A DNA stretch of 64,000 nt from DAOTVX01 sp034436015 (GCA_034436015.1 DAOTWG010000019.1:62001-126000), one strand, 5' to 3'; shown: positions 9,701 to 18,645, counted from the stretch's first letter. Notes: a model not told the origin generated them from the letters alone. Numbers and translations: made by a program.

Positions 9701-12700
9701 GATGCCGTTCGCGCCGCCAAACGACGCGCCGTGCTGCACCGCGCCGGGCAGGAAATCAGCGCCGCCGGCCTCGATCTGGAAGCCATATACGCCGCTACTC
9801 AGCGCGCTGTCGCCCAACTCATGCCTGCCGAGACGTTCACTATTGTTCTGTACGATCGCACCCACCAAGTCATTGACGCCGTGTACTTGTGGGAAGGCGG
9901 CAAACGTTACCCCTCGATGCGCATCCCCTTTGGGCAAGGCATTTCCAGCCTGGTCATCCGGCAGCGCGAATCCCTGCGCCTGCAAGATTATCGCAAGGAG
10001 CGCCCTGTGGAACTAGTGCATTTCGGCAGCGGGCGTGAACCGCGTTCGATGCTCGTCGTCCCGATGCTTGTTGGCGAAACAGTCGTTGGCGCCATCTCTG
10101 TCCAATCGTATACTCCCAACCTATACAGCGAAGAGGATGAACATCTGCTGGAGATGCTGGCGGCATACGCCGGCGCGGCGATCGAGAACGCCCGTCTGTA
10201 CCAGGCCGAACGTCGTCAGCGCGAACTGGCTGAATCCCTGCGCGACACCCTAGGAGCCGGCGCCTCGTTGAGCCGCGCGCTCGATACCGAAGCCGTGTTG
10301 GATGAGTTGCTCGATACCTTGCACCAGGTTGTTCCGTACGATACCGCCTGCGTCATGACCGTGGATGAGGAGAAGCGCACCGCGACCATTATCCGCAGCA
10401 GGGGATACGAGAAATACGGCAAGGCCGAACTAATCGCCCGGCTGACGTTCGATTTGGACGCCACGCCCAACCTGCGGTGGATGTTGGAACACCGAACGCC
10501 GCGTGTCATCGAAGACGTGCGCGCCTTTCCTGGCTGGATTGATCTGGAGGCAAGCGCCCACATTCGTTCCTGGGCTGGCGCGCCTATTCTCATAGACGAT
10601 AAGGTGGTTGCCTTTTTCTCGGTAGACAGCGACCAGGTAGGCTTCTACACGGCCGAGCATGTCGAATTATTGAAAGCCTTCGCCGGCCAGGCAGCACTGG
10701 CGCTACAGAACGCCCGCCGGGTAACGCAGATTCGTCGGCGCGCCAAGGAATTGGAAACGCTCTATGAGGTCAGTCTGGCGCTGAGTCAGGCCACGCAGCT
10801 GGAGACCGTTGGGCAACAAACAATGCAGGCGTTACAACGCCTGTTGCGCTGGCAAAATGCCACCATCTTCCTGATTGACGAAAGCGGCGAGAGGCTTTCC
10901 CTCTTTGCCCACAATACCCTCGGTCTGGACAAAAAAACATTACAGGCCGAGCTGACTCGCTTGCGCGCCCTGGCGCCATCGCTGGGAGAGGGCATTGTTG
11001 GCTGGGCAGCGCAATACGGGCAGACAGTGCGTTGCGGCGACGTACGCGCCGACCCGCGATACCGTCAAGTGTTTCCGGAAACGCGTTCCGAGCTCTGCGT
11101 TCCCCTTAAGGTCGGTAGTCGGACGCTGGGCGTCATTAACGTGGAAAGCCCTGAATGGAACGCCTTTGGAGTCGAAGAGGAGCGGCTGTTGACCTCACTG
11201 GCCGGCTTGGTGGCAGCGGTCATCGAACGCATTCGCCTATTAGAAGAAACACAACGCCGCGCGGATGAACTGGCCGCCTTGATGCGCCTCTCCCAAGCGC
11301 TGCGGGCAGCCCGCAACCGGACGGAGATGTTCCCGATCGTGCTAGAGCACTTGACCCACGCGTTTCCTGCCAGCGGCGCGGTCATTGCCCTCACCGATTT
11401 TGAACATCAGGAGCTGGTCATCGAGGCCGCCAGCGGCGTAGCCGAAAAGATCCGCGGTGTGCGCTTGTCGCTGACCATGCCGGGCCTGGCAGATATCCTA
11501 CGAGAGGGCCAGCCCTACCTAAACAACAAACCGCCGCAGACGGCGCTGGCATTCCTTCCTGGCGCCTTGCAAGATATTCCGGCCATCGCCGCTGTGCCTC
11601 TCGTGGCGCAAGGTTTCATCATTGGGCTGGCCGCCATCGCCTCGTCGCGCGAGATTACCCCCAGGGACATGCGCCTGCTCAACTCCTTGGCGGATATTGC
11701 CGCGAGCGCCATCCAGCGCGCCGCCCTGAATGAGCAAACAGAACGACATGTGCAACGGTTGACCGCCCTGCGCGCAATTGATCTAGCCATCAGCACGGTT
11801 ACCGACCAACGCGCCCTGCTCGACATTCTCCTCAGTCACATGCAGGCTCAATTGGGAGTGGATGCCATCGCTGTTCTAACTCTCGATGAAACGGATCAGA
11901 CGCTGACGTATCGAGCCTCGCTTGGGTTTTACCGTCCCCCTAGCGAGACGCGGTTACGTGCCGGCGAGGGTGTTGGTGGTCGTGTCTTGATCGAACACCG
12001 GAGTCTCTCTTGCCTGACCCGCCCGGACATTCCCCTGCCGCACCTTGCAGACGAGGCGTTCGTCTTCTATCACGGCGTGCCGCTGATCAGCAAGGGGCGT
12101 TTGCGCGGCGTTGTCGAATTCTATCACCGCTCGCCGTTCACCCCGAACCGAGAGTGGACCGATTTCGCCGAGACGCTTGCCAGTCAGACCGCTATCGCGC
12201 TGGACAATATAAAGATGTACGTCGGCTTGCAGCGCGCTGCCCTCGAACTGGAAGCAGCCTACGACGCCACCATTGAAGGCTGGTCGAAAGCTCTTGACCT
12301 ACGCGAACACGAGACGGAACGCCACTCTCACCGCGTGACCGAAATGACGTTGGCGCTGGCGCGTCGTTTGGGAATCGGCGAGGCTGACTTGGTACACATC
12401 CGCCGCGGCGCCTTGCTCCACGATATGGGCAAGATCGCTATTCCCGATCCCATTCTGCTCAAGCCCGGTCCGTTAACCGAGGAGGAATGGAAGATCATGC
12501 ACTCCCATCCCCAAACAGTGTACGATATGCTCGCGCCAATATCCTACTTGCGTCTTGCGCTCGACATTCCACTTTTCCATCACGAACGCTGGGACGGCAG
12601 CGGTTACCCCTATGGCCTAAAAGGCGAGCAAATCCCGCTTTCGGCCCGCATCTTCGCCGTCGTGGATGTGTTCGATGCCCTGATCAGCGACCGCCCCTAC

Positions 12701-12829
12701 CGCAAAGCCTGGCCGCGCGCGGAGGCCATTGCCTACCTGCGCGAGCAGAGCGGCAAACAGTTCGACCCCCATGTTGTCCGCGAATTTCTGCGGATGATCG
12801 GCGCCGAGGAATCACCGCCAGGCGAATAG
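6728..12829 (+). CDS. Giant multi-PAS/GAF sensor with C-terminal HD-GYP domain
   Basis: Soluble sensor of about 2033 residues from the ATG at 6728; the frame is open 43 codons further upstream but that stretch looks non-coding. Approximate order: degenerate receiver (12-125), GAF (145-305), four PAS domains (315-815) each ending in an ITERKRAEE-type linker, six more GAF domains (822-1834), then HD-GYP (1842-2030). The output domain has LLHDMGKI (His/Asp near 1897-1898) and HHERWDGSGYPYG near 1951, so the metal-binding HD and GYP motifs are intact. HD-GYP domains hydrolyse cyclic di-GMP. The receiver has His65 where the phospho-accepting Asp is expected and lacks the conserved Lys, so it is probably not phosphorylated. 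There are no membrane segments. The ligands of the GAF/PAS modules are unknown. It stands alone, divergent from GH94. Confidence 0.9.
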   Translation: MPMRKRRTPGPPKARVLIAVGEADLAASLAGIVNRQGYVPLGPATNAAQVAALARAEQPDVILLHLHLEGAANGLEIADQIRQHQDIPIVYLISEGEEPLLQEAARTEPYSWMTLPPTPAGVQLSIETALYKQRTGQNLRHLNQILRVIGDIHQIINHEKNAERLLEKACQILLQTRGYVLAWVGLKDETGKRLKVIARAGKASDYLDKVVITWDDSPTGKGPTGSALRSLQPVVCRDIANDPYFAPWRKEALARGFACFAAIPMLYGGEVLGALNVYGDRLGLLDDEEVTLLQEVANDLAFALVNLQREAEHQKLHEALRASEARYQAFFNAATEMAFIKDDRFRYLMVNEAYRRFLGKPLAEILGKDDFALLETHVARVCRQSDRRALQQQSLVVTIEPIGNRLYETRKFPVALPDGRIGVGAYIREITEQKRAEEAIKASEQRFRTLTQKTSAAILIYQGSKIRYANPICERITGYSAEELARMDFWELAHPDFRDLVRQRGLARQRGEAVPDHYPIKIVTKSGEERWVDFSAGRIEYEGQPAAIGTAFDITALKKAEEELAASAQRFQWLYEYAPIPYHILTPQGLIQDVNRRWCEVLGYSREEVLGKSIFDFIAEDEREAALASFERKKQSGQPFVEGSERTFCTKAGEHRIFKIYDFFVLDEAQRLVAVQTTIEDITERKRAEQALRESRQTLQLVLDTIPVRVFWKDRDSKYLGCNHPFARDAGLSAPEEVIGKNDFELAWKEQAERYRADDRAVIKSGLPKLNYEEPQTTPDGRTIWLRTSKVPLVDAEGNIRGVLGTYEDITERKRAEEALQRHLAELEVLYEAGLTLSRLLEPKQIAQRLLDVLSQRLAWHHAAIRLYNAKQDRLELLALSQPGLAAKALSREIKRLSRLVNRPEQGLSGWAFQHGRALRLANVQADKRYVASFAGMRSGLYVPIQLGKQTTGVIAIESEQENAFSETDERLLTTLAAQAAIAFENARLYQDAVRAAKRRAVLHRAGQEISAAGLDLEAIYAATQRAVAQLMPAETFTIVLYDRTHQVIDAVYLWEGGKRYPSMRIPFGQGISSLVIRQRESLRLQDYRKERPVELVHFGSGREPRSMLVVPMLVGETVVGAISVQSYTPNLYSEEDEHLLEMLAAYAGAAIENARLYQAERRQRELAESLRDTLGAGASLSRALDTEAVLDELLDTLHQVVPYDTACVMTVDEEKRTATIIRSRGYEKYGKAELIARLTFDLDATPNLRWMLEHRTPRVIEDVRAFPGWIDLEASAHIRSWAGAPILIDDKVVAFFSVDSDQVGFYTAEHVELLKAFAGQAALALQNARRVTQIRRRAKELETLYEVSLALSQATQLETVGQQTMQALQRLLRWQNATIFLIDESGERLSLFAHNTLGLDKKTLQAELTRLRALAPSLGEGIVGWAAQYGQTVRCGDVRADPRYRQVFPETRSELCVPLKVGSRTLGVINVESPEWNAFGVEEERLLTSLAGLVAAVIERIRLLEETQRRADELAALMRLSQALRAARNRTEMFPIVLEHLTHAFPASGAVIALTDFEHQELVIEAASGVAEKIRGVRLSLTMPGLADILREGQPYLNNKPPQTALAFLPGALQDIPAIAAVPLVAQGFIIGLAAIASSREITPRDMRLLNSLADIAASAIQRAALNEQTERHVQRLTALRAIDLAISTVTDQRALLDILLSHMQAQLGVDAIAVLTLDETDQTLTYRASLGFYRPPSETRLRAGEGVGGRVLIEHRSLSCLTRPDIPLPHLADEAFVFYHGVPLISKGRLRGVVEFYHRSPFTPNREWTDFAETLASQTAIALDNIKMYVGLQRAALELEAAYDATIEGWSKALDLREHETERHSHRVTEMTLALARRLGIGEADLVHIRRGALLHDMGKIAIPDPILLKPGPLTEEEWKIMHSHPQTVYDMLAPISYLRLALDIPLFHHERWDGSGYPYGLKGEQIPLSARIFAVVDVFDALISDRPYRKAWPRAEAIAYLREQSGKQFDPHVVREFLRMIGAEESPPGE

Positions 12830-13189
12830 TTCCCGCAGGAAATCGGCGCCGATTGCACGGAGCCGATGGGCGCTAGGAGAAGGCACGCTCACGAAGTTTT
12901 ATCATTGCCCCAAAATTGACCGTACCGGCCGCGCCATGCGCCTTTCTCATGCAGGAGCGTGCTCCACACGCGAATTTGCTTCGACCCGCGAAACCATGCA
13001 CATTGTGGCTCCTATCAAGGGGTTTGCCAACGACGAGGCTCCCACAGGGAATGCCTATGCCGCGTCAGTGGGGAGGAAGGAAGACCGACAACTGCTCCTT
13101 CTTCATGGTATGATTACGGCGTCCGGCTATCCTTTCTCTCGCCTTCAAAGAAGGCAAGGCAAAGCGTCAGGCGCGTTTCAGGAGTATCC
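12830..13189 (+). other. Intergenic stretch, no gene seen
   Basis: About 360 bases between the sensor and lpdA. The short plus-strand ORFs here show no recognisable protein pattern or ribosome site. A TATGAT box near 13,108 could be the -10 element of the lpdA promoter, but no convincing -35 element precedes it. Confidence 0.4.
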
Positions 13190-14590
13190 ATGTCCATCCC
13201 ATACGATGTTCTCGTCATCGGAGCGGGGCCGGCCGGTTATGTCGCGGCCATCCGCGCGGCCCAACTAGGCCTGAAGACCGCCATTGTGGAACGCCGCTGG
13301 TTAGGGGGCGTCTGCTTGAACGTTGGCTGCATTCCCTCGAAAGCGCTGCTCAAGAACGCCGAGATTGCCTACGCGCTACGCCAGCGCGGCCGCGAGTTTG
13401 GCGTCAGCGGCGAAGCTTTGCAAGCAGACTACGCAGCAGCAGTGAGACGTTCGCGACAGGTGACCGAACGGCTGGTCAAAGGAGTAGGGTTCCTGTTGCG
13501 CAAAAACAACGTCACCGTGTATGAGGGGGAGGCATTTTTCGCGGCGCCGGCTACGGTTCATGTCCGCTCCGCCGAAGGGGATTCGCTGGAGCTGCAGGCT
13601 GCCCATCTGGTCATCGCGACGGGCGCCAGCGCCGCCGTTCCTGCCGGTTGGCCGGTGGACGGAAAACGCGTGCTCACGTACCTAGAAGCCATCGTGCAGG
13701 AACGTTTACCCCGCTCTGTCGTCATTATCGGCGGCGGGGCAATTGGAGTTGAGTTCGGCACGCTGTGGAACGCTTATGGCAGCGAAGTCACCCTGGTAGA
13801 AATGTTGCCCCACCTTGTCCCGCTCGAGGACGAGGAAATCGGAGCGGAATTGGAACGCGCCTTCCGGAAGCGCGGCGTGCGCGTGTTGACCGCCCATAAG
13901 GTAGAAGCGGTCGAGACCACCGCAGACGGTGTCCGCGTGACACTGACCGCCGGCAACACAACGACGACGCTAGAGGCAGAACAAGCGCTTCTGGCCATGG
14001 GGTTTCGCCCCAACTCGCGCAATCTCGGGCTGGAGAATCTCGGCGTTCAAACGGACGCTCGTGGTTTTATCGAGGTAGATGAATACCTAGCAACCCATGC
14101 GCCGGGCGTTTGGGCCATCGGCGATGTGACCGGCAAACTGATGTTGGCGCACGTTGGCTCGGCGCAAGGCGTCCTGTGCGCCGAACGAATCGCCGGCTTG
14201 AGTCCTGACCCTCTCAAGTACGAGCAAATGCCGCGCGCTACCTATAGCCAACCGCAAGTGGCTTCCTTCGGGTTAACTGAGGCCCAAGCGCGCGAGCGAG
14301 GCTTGGCCATCCGAAGCGTGCGCTTTCCCTTCCAGGCCAACGGCAAAGCCCTTGCCCTGGGCGATTATGGCGGTTGGGTGAAACTCGTGGTCGAGGAAAA
14401 TACCCATCGCCTGCTTGGGGCACACCTCGTGGGGCCAGAAGTCACCGAACTTTTACCCGAACTGACGCTAACAGCACGCGCCGGACTGAGCGTCGCATCC
14501 ATCGCTCACAACGTTCATGCGCATCCTACCTTGAGTGAAACACTGATGGAAGCCGCCCGCGCCGTCCTTGGGCAGCCCATACATCTCTAA
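13190..14590 (+). CDS. lpdA: Dihydrolipoyl dehydrogenase
   Basis: FAD-dependent dihydrolipoamide dehydrogenase of 466 residues, which reoxidises lipoyl groups of 2-oxoacid dehydrogenase or glycine-cleavage complexes using NAD. Visible motifs are the FAD-binding GAGPAGYVAAIRAAQLG (residues 11-27), the redox disulfide CLNVGC (Cys42/Cys47), the NAD-binding GGGAIGVEFG, the second FAD signature THAPGVWAIGDVTG, and the catalytic HAHPTLSETLMEA near the C-terminus. The start at 13190 follows AGGAG; the ORF is open 77 codons upstream but that region is not protein-like. No E1, E2 or lipoate genes are adjacent, so the partner complex is unknown. MurE begins about 44 bases downstream. Confidence 0.95.
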   Translation: MSIPYDVLVIGAGPAGYVAAIRAAQLGLKTAIVERRWLGGVCLNVGCIPSKALLKNAEIAYALRQRGREFGVSGEALQADYAAAVRRSRQVTERLVKGVGFLLRKNNVTVYEGEAFFAAPATVHVRSAEGDSLELQAAHLVIATGASAAVPAGWPVDGKRVLTYLEAIVQERLPRSVVIIGGGAIGVEFGTLWNAYGSEVTLVEMLPHLVPLEDEEIGAELERAFRKRGVRVLTAHKVEAVETTADGVRVTLTAGNTTTTLEAEQALLAMGFRPNSRNLGLENLGVQTDARGFIEVDEYLATHAPGVWAIGDVTGKLMLAHVGSAQGVLCAERIAGLSPDPLKYEQMPRATYSQPQVASFGLTEAQARERGLAIRSVRFPFQANGKALALGDYGGWVKLVVEENTHRLLGAHLVGPEVTELLPELTLTARAGLSVASIAHNVHAHPTLSETLMEAARAVLGQPIHL

Positions 14591-14633
14591 CCTCTTCAAT
14601 CCTCCCTTTCTGATACCTTCCTCCCGACACGAG

Positions 14634-16268
14634 ATGGGCACCGCGACGAACTCCTCACTTTCCTCCTCGCTGCGCGTTGTTCTGGCAGGTTTGCCGACGC
14701 CGTTTTCCCCTTCCAGGCCGCCGGATGTTCCGTTGAGCGGCATTGCCATAGACAGTCGCAAAGTGGAGAGTGGGAATCTCTTCGTTGCCATGCGCGGTCA
14801 CACGGCCGACGGACACGATTTCATTCCACAGGCGATTCGGCGAGGCGCAGTGGCTATCGTTGGTGAGAAGCCTCTGGAAGGGCTGCCGGTTCCTTACGTG
14901 CGCGTGGAGAACGCCCGCCGGGTGTTGAGTTATCTAGCCGCCGCCTTCTACGGGAATCCTGCCCATCGCTTGACCGTCATCGGCGTTACCGGCACGGACG
15001 GCAAAACGACTACCTGCAATCTTTTGTATCACGTTCTGCGCGCCGCCGGCCTGCGGGTGGGCCTGATTTCCACCATCAACGCCGTCATCGATGAGGAGGT
15101 GCTGGATACCGGCTTTCACGTCACCACTCCCGACGCGCACGACGTACAACGCTATCTCGCTATGATGGTCAACGCGGGATTGACGCATGCCGTTCTCGAG
15201 ACCACCTCGCATGGTTGGGCACAGCATCGCGTGGATGCCTGCGAGTTCGACATCGGCGTGATAACGAACATCACCCATGAACACCTCGATGAGCATGGTT
15301 CCTATGAAAATTACCGCGCGGCGAAGGCGCGCTTATTTCAATCGCTGGCCGAGACGCCAACAAAGGAGCAAGGGAATCCACGTCTGGCAGTGTTGAATCG
15401 CGATGACGACTCCTACCCTTACCTGCGAGAGGTGGTCGGTACTCTAGCGTCTGTCCATAACGTCGGCTATGGGCTGGGCGCGACAGCAGATGTGCGCGCG
15501 GAAGCCATCGAATACTTGCCGCAAGGGATGCGTTTTGAGGTTATCGGCAAGGGTTTTCGTCAGACCGTGGCCACGCCGTTGGTGGGAGAATTTAACATCG
15601 CCAACATCTTGGCCGCGCTGACTGCGGCAATCTATGGGTTGGGAATCGCGCCGGCAGTAGCTGCGCGCGGCATCGCGGCGATGGGCGGTATTCCCGGTCG
15701 TATGGAGCGCATCGATCTGGGACAGTCCTTTACTGCTATCGTGGATTTTGCCCACACCCCCAATGCTCTGCGCGCCGCTCTCGCAACCGTGCGCCGGATG
15801 ACCGATCGGCGGATCATCGCCATCTTCGGTTCGGCCGGCTTGCGGGATAAGGAAAAACGTCGTATGATGGCTGAAGTCGCTGCAGAACTGGCAGATGTGA
15901 GCATCTTGACCGCCGAGGACCCGCGTACCGAATCGTTGACCAATATCCTTGCCGAGATGGCCGCCGGCGCGCGTAACCGGGGCGGCGTGGAGGGGAAAAC
16001 CTTCTTCCGCGTTCCCGACCGCCGCGAGGCGCTTCGACTGGGCGTCCGTCTGGCGCAGGCCGGCGACATCGTGATCGCTTGTGGGAAAGGCCACGAACAG
16101 TCCATGTGTTTTGGTACAACCGAATATCCCTGGGATGAACGCGTCGCGATGCGTGCCGCGATTGCCGAATGCCTGGGCCTCCCCGGCCCAGAGATGCCCT
16201 ATCTGCCAGATACAGGTGCGCTTTCCGATGAGCGCCCTAGCAGTCCGCTCCCCATACCGGAGAGATAA
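14634..16268 (+). CDS. murE: UDP-N-acetylmuramoyl-tripeptide synthetase (MurE family)
   Basis: Cytoplasmic Mur ligase that adds the third amino acid to UDP-MurNAc-L-Ala-D-Glu during peptidoglycan precursor synthesis. Seen are the N-terminal UMP-binding domain (SGIAIDSRKVESGNLFVAMRG), the ATP loop GVTGTDGKTTT, the TTPDAHD stretch, and the C-terminal domain with EDPRTESL where meso-diaminopimelate enzymes usually have DNPR. The Arg is kept but Asn is replaced, so the third residue (diaminopimelate, ornithine or lysine) cannot be fixed from sequence alone. The start at 14634 has no clear ribosome site; an in-frame start at 14568 would overlap lpdA by 23 bases. No other mur or division genes are nearby, which is unusual for murE. 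Confidence 0.88.
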   Translation: MGTATNSSLSSSLRVVLAGLPTPFSPSRPPDVPLSGIAIDSRKVESGNLFVAMRGHTADGHDFIPQAIRRGAVAIVGEKPLEGLPVPYVRVENARRVLSYLAAAFYGNPAHRLTVIGVTGTDGKTTTCNLLYHVLRAAGLRVGLISTINAVIDEEVLDTGFHVTTPDAHDVQRYLAMMVNAGLTHAVLETTSHGWAQHRVDACEFDIGVITNITHEHLDEHGSYENYRAAKARLFQSLAETPTKEQGNPRLAVLNRDDDSYPYLREVVGTLASVHNVGYGLGATADVRAEAIEYLPQGMRFEVIGKGFRQTVATPLVGEFNIANILAALTAAIYGLGIAPAVAARGIAAMGGIPGRMERIDLGQSFTAIVDFAHTPNALRAALATVRRMTDRRIIAIFGSAGLRDKEKRRMMAEVAAELADVSILTAEDPRTESLTNILAEMAAGARNRGGVEGKTFFRVPDRREALRLGVRLAQAGDIVIACGKGHEQSMCFGTTEYPWDERVAMRAAIAECLGLPGPEMPYLPDTGALSDERPSSPLPIPER

Positions 16269-16313
16269 ACCTCTTGCTCCCTGACCTTATCTACCTCCGA
16301 AGAGGAGATGGCC

Positions 16314-17735
16314 ATGGTTTCAAATTTTAAAGCCACCATCACCCGTAGCAAATGGTACAAACTGTTAAACGCATCCTTCTATAACCCTGACGGAAGCATA
16401 CGAGAGTGGACGATTCCTCTTGTGCTCCTAGTCATGGCTTTTCTGTGCTATGGGCTGTACGCGAAACACATGGGGTTTTACTGGGATGACTGGGGATTCG
16501 CCTGGCCGCGACAATTTCTCGGAGGACAGGAATTTACCGCCTGGCCCAATCGCCCACTCCGAATCTATGTGGAGAAGACTTTAACTCCCCTATTGGGGGT
16601 TGATCCGTTGATCTGGCAGATCGCGGCGATCTTCGCGCGCTATCTCGCAGCGGTAACCCTCTGGTGGTCTATGCGACAGGTTTGGCCTAAGCATTCTTAC
16701 CAGATTTTTTCCCTCGCACTGTTGTATCTCGTGTATCCTGGCTTTAGTCAACAACCCCTGGCGATGACCTATCTTTACTTCTGGTTGGTGCAGAGCGTTT
16801 TCTTCTTTTCTCTGGGCGTAATGGTTTGGGCTGTCCGCCGCCCGCGCATTGTGTGGCCCGGCTTGCTTGGGGCGCTGGTTATGGCAGGACTCCAAATGTT
16901 CGCCTGCGAATACTTCGTCGGACTGGAATTATTACGTCCTTTCCTGCTCTGGAGGATTCTGCAAAACTCAACCCCTCGCCTGAAAGACCGCTTGCGCCGT
17001 CTCGCGCTTTACTACAGTCCGTTTGTTGTGTTGTTAGGACTTTATGTGTACTGGCGACTCTTCCTGGGCACAAGCGCTTTGCATCAAGCCGTCTTGTTTG
17101 ATTCGATTCGCGCCAATCCAGGCCAGGGAGTAGCCGAATTGCTGAGAATGATCTGGTATGCGTTTGGCGTGGTGACGGTGAGCGCTTGGGAGAACACCGT
17201 GCAGATGAATCTGGGACAGTTCATCTACCGGGTCAAGACCATCTACCCCGCCCTGGTCATTGTCGTCGTGGTCGGTCTAACACTCTACATGAGCCGACTG
17301 GCACACGATATCCCGAGCGCGAGCTCGAACGCTCGTAAGGAGCACGTGGCCTGGTCATGGATTGGATTAGGGCTGCTGGCGCTGTCGGTTGCCGGCATCC
17401 CGTGTTACGTTGGTGGGTTCCTCGTCGGGCCTTCGTTTGAGGCAGACCGCTTCTCCCTCGCCTATATTCCTGGCGTAGGACTGTTGCTTGTAGGCCTAGT
17501 AGAATTGCTTCCCAAGCGTGAACAGGGTATCGCTCTTGTCGCTTTCCTGGCAGGCCTGGCGGCCGGTTATCAGTATTACCATTCTGCCCTTTTCCGCCAG
17601 GAGGCCGAGTTGCAGAAGCGATTTGCGTGGCAACTGGCGTGGCGAGCGCCTGCTCTGCAACCGGGCACAGCCTTGCTTTCCGATGACCTTCCCTTCCCCT
17701 ATACGGACGATGAGGGGATAGCCTTTTTCTGGTGA
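16314..17735 (+). CDS. Polytopic membrane protein, GT-C-like (N-terminal part of a frameshifted gene)
   Basis: Integral membrane protein with about ten hydrophobic segments. After the first segment it has YWDDWGFAWPRQFLGG, an Asp-containing extracytoplasmic loop of the kind seen in GT-C lipid-sugar-dependent glycosyltransferases, so a glycosyltransferase-like role is possible but unproven. The ATG at 16314 is chosen because GAGGAG at 16302-16307 is too close to the ATG at 16308. The frame ends LLSDDLPFPYTDDEGIAFFW-stop. The natural continuation (VNWMYAPADYG) lies in the -1 frame and starts inside the stop codon. Restoring one T to the T5 run at 17724-17728 would join the two ORFs into about 718 residues. 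Confidence 0.75.
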   Translation: MVSNFKATITRSKWYKLLNASFYNPDGSIREWTIPLVLLVMAFLCYGLYAKHMGFYWDDWGFAWPRQFLGGQEFTAWPNRPLRIYVEKTLTPLLGVDPLIWQIAAIFARYLAAVTLWWSMRQVWPKHSYQIFSLALLYLVYPGFSQQPLAMTYLYFWLVQSVFFFSLGVMVWAVRRPRIVWPGLLGALVMAGLQMFACEYFVGLELLRPFLLWRILQNSTPRLKDRLRRLALYYSPFVVLLGLYVYWRLFLGTSALHQAVLFDSIRANPGQGVAELLRMIWYAFGVVTVSAWENTVQMNLGQFIYRVKTIYPALVIVVVVGLTLYMSRLAHDIPSASSNARKEHVAWSWIGLGLLALSVAGIPCYVGGFLVGPSFEADRFSLAYIPGVGLLLVGLVELLPKREQGIALVAFLAGLAAGYQYYHSALFRQEAELQKRFAWQLAWRAPALQPGTALLSDDLPFPYTDDEGIAFFW

Positions 17736-18469
17736 ACTGGATGTATGCCCCTGCTGATTATGGCGTGGATCATCTTTCGTACGACGTTGAGACTCTTTCC
17801 ACACGCTTGGGAACGATCTTGCCGTCCCTTGAACCCGATCAAACCATCCACAACGACATCTACGACGTAGCCCATTTTACCGGTTCCACAAACCACGTCG
17901 TCGTTTTCTATTTTCGGCCACCATCTTGCTTGCGGGTGCTCCATCCCGAGTATGATGACAATCTCGTCTTAACACAAATCTATAAAATGCAGAATGGTCG
18001 CCCCGTCCAGTTGAACACGTACGCCCTACCGCCGCTGGTGGCAATGGCGCTTCCGCTTTCGAACATGGACCAAATCGTCGCGGCGTCAGGGCAACCGTTC
18101 ACGCCGCCGGAATTCCTGTATGGCTCGGAACCATGGCATGATTGGTGTTTCTACTTCGAAAAGGCGGACCTGGCACGCCAGAACGGGAACTGGCAAGAGG
18201 TTGCCGTTTGGGGAGAAGAGGCCTTCCAGCGCAAACTGTTCCCATCCGATCTGTCGGAGTATTTGGTTTTTATCGAAGCCTATACCCGCCTCGCACGATG
18301 GGAAGATGCGCATCGTTTGATTCAACGAGTCTCTTCTCCTGCCCCTTTCCTCAACCCAGCCTTATGCGCCATTCTCCAACGAGCGGAACGCAGTGATTCG
18401 GTCTCTAAGGAAGGCAAAATGATAATTGTGCAATGGAAACAAGAGCTCGTATGCGAGAGTAGCCGCTGA
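17732..18469 (+). CDS. C-terminal part of the frameshifted membrane protein
   Basis: 245 codons from a GTG that overlaps the upstream stop (GTGA). It has no hydrophobic segments. The last ~90 residues (FYFEKADLARQNGNWQEVAVW onward) are helical and look TPR-like. The GTG has no ribosome site of its own, and the start of the peptide continues the thought of the upstream ORF, so it is best read as the same gene after a one-base deletion. Translational coupling or -1 slippage on the T run is a less likely alternative. If the fusion is real, the product is a membrane protein with a soluble C-terminal repeat domain. Confidence 0.7.
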   Translation: MNWMYAPADYGVDHLSYDVETLSTRLGTILPSLEPDQTIHNDIYDVAHFTGSTNHVVVFYFRPPSCLRVLHPEYDDNLVLTQIYKMQNGRPVQLNTYALPPLVAMALPLSNMDQIVAASGQPFTPPEFLYGSEPWHDWCFYFEKADLARQNGNWQEVAVWGEEAFQRKLFPSDLSEYLVFIEAYTRLARWEDAHRLIQRVSSPAPFLNPALCAILQRAERSDSVSKEGKMIIVQWKQELVCESSR

Positions 18470-18502
18470 ATGGAAAGCCGCTTTCAAGGAAACAGGTTAA
18501 GG

Positions 18503-18626
18503 CTTTTCGAAGGATTTAAAGTTTAGCCTGCTTTTTGTGCTGTTAGACCACGCCTGGCAAAGCCGACCATAAGTCGGCAGTACAATTTTACGCCCTTGAG
18601 CGCGCTTGAATAGCCAGAAAACGCAA
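18503..18626 (+). repeat. Dispersed repeat, copy A (left arm of an inverted pair)
   Basis: About 124 bases that recur in reverse orientation at 20,895-21,018 with roughly 85% identity by eye. The core CCACGCCTGGCAAAGCCGAC is identical in both copies. It contains the hairpin GCCGAC-CATAA-GTCGGC. It lies between convergent genes, so it could also terminate transcription, although no U-run follows. Confidence 0.75.
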
Positions 18627-18645
18627 ATCAAAAGCCCTACCCCTT

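Noticed and set aside
12936..13268. 110-codon plus-strand frame before lpdA.
   Set aside because: It overlaps the lpdA start in another frame, has no ribosome site and an implausible composition.
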